Source: Kineosporia mesophila (lineage in GTDB: Bacteria; Actinomycetota; Actinomycetes; Actinomycetales; Kineosporiaceae). Taken from it: 64,000 nucleotides of DNA. Below the pieces are notes generated by a model, which saw only the letters and a list, made by a program, of their open reading frames with translations, did no database searches and had not been told where the DNA came from. The stretch's first letter is position 1. Every line of letters starts with the position of its first letter. Below are positions 44,824 through 52,042 of this stretch, piece after piece. Made by a program: the position numbers and the translations under genes. The stretch covers positions 1 to 64,000 of the forward strand of contig NZ_JAJOMA010000004.1 of assembly GCF_021129235.1 (NCBI RefSeq), read 5' to 3'.

Positions 44824-46197
44824 ATGGAGTTCTTCGTGGGCACCACGCCAGCTCAGCGTTCCCAGAACCAGCTCCTGCGCCAGTACCTGCGCGAGCTGGA
44901 TATGACCTACGATTCCCTCGCCCGCGCCGTCTCCAATGTCGCGGCCGAGAATGGTGAAGTGTTGCGCACCAACAAGTCCGCTGTGGCTCACTGGATCGCA
45001 GGTACCGAACCCGAGGACCGGACCATCCTTTACATCGTTGAGGCCCTCTCACGCCGCGCCGGGCGAACGATTTCGCCGCGACGGCTTGGCTTTCGAGACG
45101 TTGCACAACTTCTCCTACCGGTTCAGCATCCTGGGCAGAGCGCGGCAGTGCTGTCCCGTATGGATCTGGAACGTCCGGGTGTCCTGGCCGCAGCCGTCTA
45201 CACGGTCACCGCAGCACAGGTACCGCTGACCTACGATCCAGAGCCCGTCTCACGCCTCCTGCGGGCAAGTTCCGGATGCGCACGCATTGGCAGCCAGGAC
45301 GTGAGCGTCGTGCGAACCGTCACCCAGGCCTTCGCATCCGCAGACGAGATTCTCGGCGGAGGGCATGGATTGTCCACCGTCGCGACCTATCTCGCCGATA
45401 CTGCGGCCCCGATGCTGAGCGGTCGCTTCGCCACCGAGAAGGTCCGCTGCGAGGCATTCGCCGCAGCCTCCGAGCTGGCCTGGCTGCTGGGCTGGAAACA
45501 CCATGACCTTGGGCACGAAGGCGCGGCCCAGCAGTACTACCTCCTTGGCTACCAGCTCGCCATGGAAGCTGATCCACAAGCACACGCTGCCTGGATGATG
45601 CGCGCCATCGCCCACCAGGCCCTGAGCCTGAACCATCCCCAGCACGGACTTGTCATTCTCCAGAAGGCTCTCCAGCAGGCCCGAGGCAGCCTTGACGGCT
45701 CCACCGAGGCTCTCCTGCACATCACGCAGGCCAGAGCCCACGCCGCACTACAAGAACGCACCTTGGCAGCCCGCGCCCTCCTGGCTGCCGAGGACGCCCT
45801 CCGTCGTCCTGCCGAGCCCCAGCCAAGCTACTCGCGGCTGATGGGGCCGCCCCAGGCCGCTGTGGACTCGCACACCGCCAGGACTCTCACCGAGATCGGA
45901 GATCACGCCGGTGCGGCGCATCGTCACCGAGCAGCCTTCGCCTCCTGGGACCTGCGAATGTACCCGCGTGTGCACCTTCTGACGCACATGGATCTCGGCG
46001 ACAGCCTCGCCGCCCAGGCCCACGCCGACGAAGCCATCAACGCCTGGAATCAGGCAGTTGACCTGGCCGAAGGCCTGGACTCCGGGCGCAGCCGATCGGC
46101 CTTCGAGTCAATCCGCAGCACGCTCAGCATCTACCGCCGCAGGCGGGTTCCGGGCGCAGCTGGGCTCGCTCAGCGGGTCCACGACCTCGCATCTTGA
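44824..46197 (+). CDS. XRE-type helix-turn-helix regulator with TPR domain
   Basis: 457 residues. The N-terminal ~75 residues form a lambda-repressor-like fold (YLRELDMTYDSLARAVSN, then KSAVAHWIAG). The remainder is alpha-helical repeats, with several TPR-like helices such as LHITQARAHAALQERTLAAR. Such regulators often sense a peptide or small ligand through the repeats. It is divergent from the seven-gene operon and followed by a NUDIX gene, so it is the likely regulator of both. A palindrome abuts its start, and a leaderless or near-leaderless transcript is possible. Confidence 0.8.
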   Translation: MEFFVGTTPAQRSQNQLLRQYLRELDMTYDSLARAVSNVAAENGEVLRTNKSAVAHWIAGTEPEDRTILYIVEALSRRAGRTISPRRLGFRDVAQLLLPVQHPGQSAAVLSRMDLERPGVLAAAVYTVTAAQVPLTYDPEPVSRLLRASSGCARIGSQDVSVVRTVTQAFASADEILGGGHGLSTVATYLADTAAPMLSGRFATEKVRCEAFAAASELAWLLGWKHHDLGHEGAAQQYYLLGYQLAMEADPQAHAAWMMRAIAHQALSLNHPQHGLVILQKALQQARGSLDGSTEALLHITQARAHAALQERTLAARALLAAEDALRRPAEPQPSYSRLMGPPQAAVDSHTARTLTEIGDHAGAAHRHRAAFASWDLRMYPRVHLLTHMDLGDSLAAQAHADEAINAWNQAVDLAEGLDSGRSRSAFESIRSTLSIYRRRRVPGAAGLAQRVHDLAS

Positions 46198-46211
46198 TTA
46201 GGATCATCCCC

Positions 46212-46688
46212 ATGACGGACACCGCACTGCCGGCGGCCATCGACTCACACACGCTCCTGGTCGCCGCGGTCATCGTCCACGACCAGGACAAAGAACAGGT
46301 ACTACTGCTGCAACGAGCCGCTGGGGCCAAGTTCGCCCCCCTGCACTGGGATCTGCCGGTCGGCAAGGCCGAAAAGGGCGAGGCCATTACGACAACGGCA
46401 GCCCGTGAACTGCATGAAGAAACCGGCTTGATGGTCAAAGCGGAAGACTTGCAGGTTGCTGGCATCATCCATGGAGCCTGGGGCGTCGAGGCACCCAATG
46501 GATTCTTGACCGTCGTCTTCGTGACCACGTGCTGGACCGGTGAGCCCATCAATGCGGAGCCGCATAAGCACAAGCAGGTCAGCTGGCATCCAACAACCAA
46601 CATCCCCACCGACTTCGTCTCCACCACCCGGGCGGCCCTCGGCAACTATGTAGACAGGAACGTCTCCGTATTCACCGAGGGCTTCTGA
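46212..46688 (+). CDS. NUDIX hydrolase
   Basis: 158 residues with a Nudix box visible as GKAEKGEAITTTAARELHEETGL (GxExxxxxAxRExxEExGx). The ATG at 46212 has AGGAT 8 bases upstream; the frame also opens at a TTG 18 bases earlier, overlapping the regulator's end. It hydrolyses a nucleoside-diphosphate-linked compound, perhaps an NDP-sugar or a damaged nucleotide. It follows the XRE/TPR regulator by 14 bases on the same strand and overlaps the DUF6082 gene end by 43 bases from the other strand. Confidence 0.88.
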   Translation: MTDTALPAAIDSHTLLVAAVIVHDQDKEQVLLLQRAAGAKFAPLHWDLPVGKAEKGEAITTTAARELHEETGLMVKAEDLQVAGIIHGAWGVEAPNGFLTVVFVTTCWTGEPINAEPHKHKQVSWHPTTNIPTDFVSTTRAALGNYVDRNVSVFTEGF

Positions 46689-47191
46689 CTGACAACTGAT
46701 TCAGCTACGCGGGCGCCGGGCTGTGCTGAATGGCGGTCTTGGCGGCGGCCTGAAGCGCCGGCCGCGGCCGCTTCTTGAAGGACCTGCGCAAAGCGCTGGC
46801 TGTGTTCATCGTGTTTGGGGTGCTGGAAGCGCTCCAGCGCCTGCTGGCAGTAATCCTGGCCAGCCTCCGTCGCGAACAGGCGCGTGAGGTTGTCCTCCAG
46901 CCGCGACCATGACTCCACGCCCGTGCGGACCATCATGTCGTGGTACATCACCCAGCCGTTCAGATACAGGTGCGCGCCGCTGTGGCCCGGGAAAACCGTC
47001 TCGCGCAGGTCAGGGTCATCGATCCCCTTCTCGACCAGGCGCAGGTGGATGTCCCGGGCCGCATGCTGGAGGTCGGTCGTGATCTTGAGCGCGGCGGAGT
47101 TGGCTACCGATGCTGCCGAGACAGCCGCCCACACCGCCGAGGCTGCCGCCACAGCGGCACTACCAGCGACAACTGCGGAACAGTACTTCAT
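46646..47191 (-). CDS. DUF6082-like membrane-associated protein
   Basis: 181 residues from ATG 47191. An N-terminal hydrophobic, Ala-rich segment (AVVAGSAAVAAASAVWAAV) is followed by a helical domain with the segment PGHSGAHLYLNGWVMYHDMM, which resembles DUF6082 proteins found beside XRE regulators in actinomycetes. The longer upstream frame is rejected because it crosses a terminator. Function unknown; the family often appears near NUDIX and regulator genes as here. Confidence 0.65.
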   Translation of the reverse strand: MKYCSAVVAGSAAVAAASAVWAAVSAASVANSAALKITTDLQHAARDIHLRLVEKGIDDPDLRETVFPGHSGAHLYLNGWVMYHDMMVRTGVESWSRLEDNLTRLFATEAGQDYCQQALERFQHPKHDEHSQRFAQVLQEAAAAGASGRRQDRHSAQPGARVAESVVSQKPSVNTETFLST

Positions 47192-47277
47192 GCGAAACTC
47201 ACTTTCGTAGAAAATCTTTGAGGTTTTTGGCCTCCTGCCTGCCGTCTGATGGCTCGTACCAGAGAGGCGGAGGTGAG

Positions 47278-47329
47278 GCGCCGGGACGGGTGGAGGGTGT
47301 CGGCGGGTGACTGTCACCCGTCCCGGCGC
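47278..47329. terminator. Hairpin after the DUF397-like gene
   Basis: GCGCCGGGACGGGTG and its exact complement form 15-bp arms 24 bases downstream of the stop at 47353 on the minus strand. A typical strong terminator. Confidence 0.65.
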
Positions 47330-47352
47330 TGTTTCCCGGGGTGCGCCCGGGT

Positions 47353-47616
47353 CTAGAGGGCCGACGTCCAGGCGGAGACGGCATCGATCACGTCGTCCGC
47401 GGGCTCGACCGGCGGACCGGCGGGTCGGTTGAACTCGCCCAGGGCCGCGCCGTGCAGGAATTCTTCCCACTCTTTCGGGGTGAACATCAGCTCTTCCCCA
47501 TCGATGTTGCGCGCACTGCGCACGAACACGTATTTGCTCGCGTGCCTGACCTCGACACCCGAGGGGACCTCAGGGTCGGCGACCGAGGATCGCAACCATG
47601 TTCGGAATCCCTTCAC
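47353..47616 (-). CDS. DUF397-like small protein
   Basis: 87 residues from GTG 47616, with AAGGAG 6 bases upstream deciding the start. The core VFVRSARNIDGEELMFTPKE followed by WEEFL resembles the end of DUF397 proteins (VVVRDSKxPxGxxLxFxxxEWxxF). DUF397 proteins pair with XRE/DUF5753 regulators in actinomycetes and are linked to development or antitoxin-like roles; the full pair in this window is at 48572-49707. The role here is unknown. Confidence 0.65.
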   Translation of the reverse strand: MKGFRTWLRSSVADPEVPSGVEVRHASKYVFVRSARNIDGEELMFTPKEWEEFLHGAALGEFNRPAGPPVEPADDVIDAVSAWTSAL

Positions 47617-47725
47617 GTTCTGCTCCTTTCGGCCCGCCAGCGCCCCCGTGGCGCTTGGCGGGAGACTGTGAGTGTTCTCGGCGGGGCCGGTGCTCGCCCT
47701 GACCTGAGGAACGGGCACCGGCTCC

Positions 47726-48085
47726 TCACTGCCCGCGAAGCCGGTGCTGGATCCGGCGAGACGGGCCTTCGGGCCGACGCGGCGCAACGGAGGGAAGACG
47801 CGTCGCGGCAGCAACTCGCGACGTGGATTCGCAGGGCTCCTTAAAGGTGATGTAGAAGGTCACATCGGCCTGGGGCGACGATGCCCAGGCCACGTCGGTG
47901 GCCTGGGGAATGAGCCTGGCGATCCTGATCGGGTCGATGCCTTCAGACAGGCCGGCGCGGCTGATCTGCACGAGGTAACGTCCGTCTTCAACCGGCAGGA
48001 CCAGCACCGCCGGACCCCGGCGCTCCACCAGGAACCGTTTCGCCTGGTCAGGGGTCGGTCGTGGTTCGGGGGTCTTCAATGGCAC
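47726..48085 (-). CDS. Hypothetical protein, about 119 residues
   Basis: Opens at GTG 48085 after a G-rich ribosome site. It has a folded-looking middle (VLVLPVEDGRYLVQISRAGL, then IARLIPQATDVAW) and a basic, disordered C-terminal tail. It lies 109 bases before the DUF397-like gene on the same strand. No family recognised; codon bias supports a real gene but not strongly. Confidence 0.5.
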   Translation of the reverse strand: MPLKTPEPRPTPDQAKRFLVERRGPAVLVLPVEDGRYLVQISRAGLSEGIDPIRIARLIPQATDVAWASSPQADVTFYITFKEPCESTSRVAAATRLPSVAPRRPEGPSRRIQHRLRGQ

Positions 48086-48571
48086 GTTGAGCCCCCCTCA
48101 AGGCGTCACGGTTCACGTACGGTTGGAGGGCAGCGGGATGCCCGGGGTTCACCCGGACTCCCGCCGCCGTCTAGCGCTCAGCGTCTGCGCGCAGCAGCGA
48201 GACTCCGCCGTCCCGGCGTCCTGTGACACCGAGAAGCGGAACGGCAGACCCTGAGCAGTCTGTGAGGTGCTATCTCGGACCGGCATCGCCCAGCGACGCG
48301 CTGAGCGACGAGCGCGCTTCAGCGCCCAGCAGGGAAAGGACCCGAGGTGGAGGCTGGCGGTTCGCAGATGGCGCTGAAGCTGTCAGGGCACAGGGAAAGC
48401 GTTGCAGGCGAACAGTCTTGGCACATTGCTGGTTCCTCCCCAGTAACCTCGCACCGTCGACCTACAACCACTATGACGACACTCTGCGTCGCGGCGCTAC
48501 GTCGCCTTTCTGGACGCAGGAAACCCGACATGACTGGGGCGACACTGCGCACTGCTGCCTACACTGGCGAC
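48086..48571. other. Intergenic region with probable promoter of the DUF5753 regulator
   Basis: About 486 bases; frames here are open but look non-coding. TACACT at 48560-48565 lies close before ATG 48572, which suggests a leaderless transcript. A near repeat of the start context (GACATGAC-GGGGCGA) occurs 42 bases apart at 48529 and 48571. Confidence 0.4.
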
Positions 48572-49498
48572 ATGACGGGGGCGAAGTCACCACAAAAGAG
48601 ACAGGTCGCGCGGCCAGCTACAACGAGGAAGACCGAATCCAAGGAAGCCTCTATCAGAACCGCTACGAAGGCGACGGCCACGAAGAGGGGCTCCGGGGTC
48701 AACCTGCCCGGATATCTGCTGGCTGTATCCCTCAAGCGCTACCGGCTACAGCGCGGCCAGCGCCACGAAGACCTTGCTGCCCTGGGGTATGGCTCCCGAT
48801 CCAAGTGGTCGGAACTGGAGAACTTCGACCACCCCTACAAGCTCGCCGACGTCATCGCCCTGTGCGAGCTGTTTCAGGTCCCCCTCTCCCAAACTGCGCA
48901 GATGAAGAAATGGGCACGTCAGGCTCGCGCCGTAAACTGGGCCGACGGAGAAAGCCCGCTGCTCGCGGACGACTCGCAATGGTCGACCTATCTAGGCTCC
49001 GAGGGCCTGGCCGTCGGCATCCGAATCGCCTCCCACGTCATCCCCGGCCTGCTCCAGGCCCGCGGCTACGCCGAGTTGGCCGCGAGCGTGCCCGGGATGA
49101 GCCCAGAACGGCTGGATAAGGTCGTCGGCCTGCGGTTCGACCGGCAGGATCAGCACATCGGCCGGGCCGTGGTCGAGGTCGCGCTCGGAGAGGAGGCGCT
49201 GTATCGCTTCGGCGGCATCCCCGCCATTATGGACGAGCAGATCCGGCATCTGCTGTACCTGGTCGAGCGGGGAGCGGACATCCGCATCCTGCCCTACGAT
49301 TCCGGCGGTCTTCTCACCCTGTGGGGAGAAGTCACAATTCTGACCTTCCCCGAAGACACCGGTCTGACACCAGTGATCTACGAGGAGGGCCACTCCGGCG
49401 GAAAATACAGTTCCACCCCGGGCGTCGTCGGGCGCACGATCACACGTACGACAGCGATGTTCGAGCAAGCAGTTCCGATCAAGGAGTTCCTGGAATGA
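48572..49498 (+). CDS. Helix-turn-helix regulator with DUF5753 domain
   Basis: About 308 residues. A basic, Lys/Thr-rich N-terminal tail precedes an XRE-like helix-turn-helix (LPGYLLAVSLKRYRLQRGQ, then LAALGYGSRSKWSELE). The DUF5753 domain follows (IASHVIPGLLQARGYAELAA; ALGEEALYRFGG; ILPYDSGG). These regulators are abundant in actinomycetes and pair with a DUF397 gene. The stop overlaps the DUF397 ATG by 4 bases. The start at 48572 was chosen because it follows TACACT closely and drops a non-conserved 75-residue extension. Confidence 0.85.
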   Translation: MTGAKSPQKRQVARPATTRKTESKEASIRTATKATATKRGSGVNLPGYLLAVSLKRYRLQRGQRHEDLAALGYGSRSKWSELENFDHPYKLADVIALCELFQVPLSQTAQMKKWARQARAVNWADGESPLLADDSQWSTYLGSEGLAVGIRIASHVIPGLLQARGYAELAASVPGMSPERLDKVVGLRFDRQDQHIGRAVVEVALGEEALYRFGGIPAIMDEQIRHLLYLVERGADIRILPYDSGGLLTLWGEVTILTFPEDTGLTPVIYEEGHSGGKYSSTPGVVGRTITRTTAMFEQAVPIKEFLE

Positions 49499-49707
49499 GC
49501 GAGTCCAACACCACCGACACCACCCAGTGGCAGAAATCGTCCTTTAGCGGCGACCAGAACTGTGTGGAGGTCCGCCGCAACGGCGACCGGATCGAGGTCC
49601 GCGACACCAAGAACCGTGCCGCTGGCGTGCAGTCTTACACCTTCGCGGAGTGGGCTGCGTTCGAGGCCGGCATCGGAGCAGGCGAGTTCAGCCACCTGAC
49701 CCGGTAG
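49495..49707 (+). CDS. DUF397-family protein
   Basis: 70 residues, typical DUF397: WQKSSFSGDQNCVEVRRNGD followed by VRDTKN and FAEWAAFEAG. ATG 49495 overlaps the DUF5753 regulator's stop, so they are translationally coupled. Known pairs of this kind act in Streptomyces development or as toxin-antitoxin-like modules. It is the last gene before attR. Confidence 0.9.
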   Translation: MSESNTTDTTQWQKSSFSGDQNCVEVRRNGDRIEVRDTKNRAAGVQSYTFAEWAAFEAGIGAGEFSHLTR

Positions 49708-49738
49708 TTCCGGCATCGGGAGACTCCTATAACGTCCA

Positions 49739-49775
49739 GACGCCCCGGCCAACCGAGTGAGGTAGCCGGGGCGTC
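49739..49775. terminator. Hairpin after the DUF397 gene
   Basis: GACGCCCCGGC and GCCGGGGCGTC form an 11-bp stem 31 bases after the stop. Confidence 0.7.
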
Positions 49776-49890
49776 CTCTGTGCGTATGAAGCCCCGGCCA
49801 TCGGGGCCAGCCTCGTCGTTCCCCTGCTGCCGCTTGCGGAGCCGCGCCCTCACCCGGCAGTAGTCCGCTCAACAGCCGCCCGGACCCGTC

Positions 49891-49941
49891 CTAGTTCGCA
49901 GTGACGTATTCGTCCTGCCAGCAAATTGCTAGCAAACGATC
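49891..49941. repeat. Right arm-type repeats matching the left end
   Basis: Holds CTAGTTCGC at 49891-49899 and TTGCTAGCAAACGATC at 49926-49941, the partners of the left repeats. Their position just inside attR supports an integrase-binding role. Confidence 0.45.
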
Positions 49942-49981
49942 ACTGGCCTGGTCCCTCTCATGAGGGACCAGGCCAGTGATC
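49938..49981. terminator. Element-supplied terminator for the restored tRNA
   Basis: Perfect 20-bp arms around TCAT, 14 bases beyond the tRNA 3' end. It lies inside the element and replaces the chromosomal terminator that was left at 25242. Confidence 0.75.
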
Positions 49982-49994
49982 TGCACTTTCACAG

Positions 49995-50068
49995 TAGCGG
50001 GGACAGGATTTGAACCTGCGACCTCTGGGTTATGAGCCCAGCGAGCTACCGAGCTGCTCCACCCCGCG
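49995..50068 (-). tRNA. Initiator tRNA-Met (CAU), restored by the element; contains attR
   Basis: 74 bases without encoded CCA. It starts CGCGGGGTGG, where C1 cannot pair normally at the acceptor end, and its anticodon stem ends in GGG/CCC around CUCAUAA, the marks of bacterial initiator tRNA. The last 45-base stretch is identical to attL. It therefore hosts the integration site and remains intact. Confidence 0.93.
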
Positions 50069-50147
50069 TCGGTAACTCAAGACTGTCACACCCGGGCCGA
50101 GAACGCGAATCGGTTGCTCCACCAGAACCGCTCCGCCAGGAACGAGT

Positions 50148-50181
50148 GAAGCCCGACCCTCAGGATCAAGGGCCGGGCTTC
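50148..50181. terminator. Hairpin after the second initiator tRNA gene
   Basis: 13-bp arms (GAAGCCCG...) with one mismatch, 14 bases beyond the tRNA 3' end on the minus strand. Confidence 0.65.
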
Positions 50182-50195
50182 GTTCACTGCGCTTG

Positions 50196-50269
50196 TAGCG
50201 GGGACAGGATTTGAACCTGCGACCTCTGGGTTATGAGCCCAGCGAGCTACCGAGCTGCTCCACCCCGCG
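50196..50269 (-). tRNA. Initiator tRNA-Met (CAU), second copy
   Basis: Sequence identical to the tRNA at 49995 over the whole gene, including the C1 start and GGG/CCC anticodon stem. It shows what the uninterrupted target looked like. Confidence 0.93.
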
Positions 50270-50325
50270 TCGGTAGTTTAAGAGTGTCACACCCCGTCCG
50301 GGAACGCGAATCCGCTGACCCGGAC

Positions 50326-50355
50326 GGGCCCGGTCCTCGCCTGAGGACCGGGCCC
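50326..50355. terminator. Hairpin after the GH12 gene
   Basis: GGGCCCGGTCC and its complement form an 11-bp stem 15 bases beyond the stop of the glycanase gene. Confidence 0.65.
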
Positions 50356-50370
50356 GATCGCCGCTGGGGG

Positions 50371-51546
50371 TCAGGCGGCGCTGCAGCTCAGCTTCGGGGT
50401 GGTGGACGCACCGTCCACCTGCATCCCGAACTGGGTGGTGCCGTTGGAGGCGACCGCACCGTTGTAGTTCAGGCTGGTGGCGGTGGCCTTGGTGCCCGAC
50501 TGGGCGGAGGTGGCGTTCCAGCTGGAGACGACCTTCTGGCTCGCGGGCCAGGTCCAGGAGACCTTCCAGTTCTTCGAGGTGGTGGCGCCGGTGTTCTTCA
50601 CCGTGACCTCACCGATGAAGCCCGAGCCCCAGGACTGGGAGACCTTGTAGGTCGCGGTGCAGGTGGCCGAACCCGTGCCCGTACCGGTGCTGGGAGCGGT
50701 CGTGGTGGGAGGCGTCGTGGTGGTGGCCGTCGGCGTCGCCGCCGGGACGGTCGGCGCTGCGGTCGTCACGACCGGGGTCGAGCCGCTGGTGCCCTTGGTG
50801 ACCGCGAAACCGGAAATCCCGAGGCCCTTTCCACCACTCCACGGCTCGAAGCCGGCCTGGATGCTGGTGAGGTACCAGGAGCTCTGCGCGTAACCCCGCT
50901 GCACGGCGTCGTTGTAGAAGTCCGTCACCTTGAAGTCGACGGACGAGGCCGCCGAGGTGCGCACGTACGAGATCACGTTCCAGCCGGTGTTGCCGTACCA
51001 GACGTCCCACGTGCCGCCGGCGGTGGTGACCGTGCCGACCTTGGAACCGACCGGCGAGGCGCCACCGGAGTGGTTGGCCCAGACCATCAGCTCGGCGCCG
51101 GTGTTCTGGCCGTCCTTGCGCGCGGTCGGGTCGAACCAGATGTCGTACGAGGCGTTCCAGACGCCGCCGGAGACGTACTTCAGCGAGGCCTTGGAGCCGA
51201 GCCCGATGAACTCGGTGGAGCTGGCCTTGATCGGCGAGAAGTTGTTGGTGCAGTTGTTGTAGTGACAGCCCCAGACCAGCGAGGGGTAAGCCGTCGGGGC
51301 CCCGCCGGAGTTCACACCGTCCTGCTGGGTGATGGTGAACCCGTCGTCGCTGACGTCGATGCACTGGGCGGCACCGGTTCCCCAGCGGTTGTTCTGGACG
51401 ATGTACTCACCGCCCTGCACCTTGGTGGAGGCGTACTGGTCGCAGAGGGTTGTCTCGACGGCCGAGGCCGGGCCGGACAGCATGATGCCGCCCCCGACGA
51501 CGGCGGCGGCCACAGCGGCGGCGGCCAACGCGATACGAGCCTTCAT
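50371..51546 (-). CDS. Secreted GH12 endoglucanase/xyloglucanase with CBM2
   Basis: 391 residues. A Sec signal (RIALAAAAVAAAVVGGGIML) ends near ASA-VE at residue 29. The GH12 domain spans about 35-255; the likely nucleophile Glu is in GAELMVWANHSGG and the acid/base Glu in QAGFEPWSGG. A Pro/Thr linker follows and a C-terminal family-2 cellulose-binding domain from about residue 295, with flanking cysteines and conserved tryptophans (WKVSWTWP, SWNATSAQSG). It cuts beta-1,4-glucans such as cellulose or xyloglucan outside the cell. It lies between the second and third tRNA genes, alone. Confidence 0.92.
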   Translation of the reverse strand: MKARIALAAAAVAAAVVGGGIMLSGPASAVETTLCDQYASTKVQGGEYIVQNNRWGTGAAQCIDVSDDGFTITQQDGVNSGGAPTAYPSLVWGCHYNNCTNNFSPIKASSTEFIGLGSKASLKYVSGGVWNASYDIWFDPTARKDGQNTGAELMVWANHSGGASPVGSKVGTVTTAGGTWDVWYGNTGWNVISYVRTSAASSVDFKVTDFYNDAVQRGYAQSSWYLTSIQAGFEPWSGGKGLGISGFAVTKGTSGSTPVVTTAAPTVPAATPTATTTTPPTTTAPSTGTGTGSATCTATYKVSQSWGSGFIGEVTVKNTGATTSKNWKVSWTWPASQKVVSSWNATSAQSGTKATATSLNYNGAVASNGTTQFGMQVDGASTTPKLSCSAA

Positions 51547-51901
51547 GAAGGGTGTCTTCTCTTTCCGGTGTCAGGGCACGCGGCGTCGAAAGCCACGATC
51601 GGACGGTTACGCCTGTCCAGTTGTCGGCCACCGGCCGAAAGTTGCCCAGCGACTTGGATTTAGGATCGATTTAGCGAAGGTGCCTGGCAACGGGCCCTTT
51701 TGCCGAGGCTGGAGATATCGAGGAGAGCAAGGGGACGAGCGTTCCCCCTGGGGTCCGGCTCCCTACGCACCCCACACGGGACCCGCGCGACCCACTCCGA
51801 TGAGGCCTGAAACCGACTCGCACATCGGCGTCCTCAATCCCGGAGACAAACGATTGAGGCCCGGTCTTCTCAGTGAGAAGACCGGGCCTCAATATCTTTG
51901 G
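51547..51901. other. GH12 upstream region
   Basis: About 355 bases with no supported gene; it should hold the GH12 promoter near its left end. The third tRNA's terminator is in its right part. Confidence 0.4.
51853..51893. terminator. Hairpin after the third initiator tRNA gene
   Basis: 19-bp perfect arms starting ATTGAGGCCC with a 3-base loop, 9 bases beyond the tRNA 3' end. Confidence 0.75.
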
Positions 51902-51975
51902 TAGCGGGGACAGGATTTGAACCTGCGACCTCTGGGTTATGAGCCCAGCGAGCTACCGAGCTGCTCCACCCCGCG
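51902..51975 (-). tRNA. Initiator tRNA-Met (CAU), third copy
   Basis: Identical to the copies at 49995 and 50196 over 74 bases, with the same initiator features and no encoded CCA. Confidence 0.93.
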
Positions 51976-52042
51976 GCGATGTCTCAACCATAGGCCGTCC
52001 TCAGGACAGACAGCAAATCGACACCGCCGCGAGGCGTTGCGT

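Larger units (their letters stand above)
25288..50038. mobile_element. Integrative mobilizable element in an initiator tRNA gene
   Basis: Bounded by exact 45-bp direct repeats (25288-25332 and 49994-50038) made of the 3' part of tRNA-fMet. The left copy lacks the tRNA 5' half; the right copy completes a full tRNA, so the element supplied the new 3' end. It encodes an integrase at the left edge, a MobF relaxase, a resolvase relic and a large cargo. No type IV secretion ATPase, coupling protein, FtsK-like transferase or replication gene was seen, so helper functions would be required for transfer. GC content drops clearly at 27000-28900, which marks separate cargo acquisition. Confidence 0.88.

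Noticed and set aside
48223-49119. Plus-strand frame overlapping the DUF5753 regulator
   Set aside because: The regulator in the neighbouring frame has clear HTH and DUF5753 motifs.
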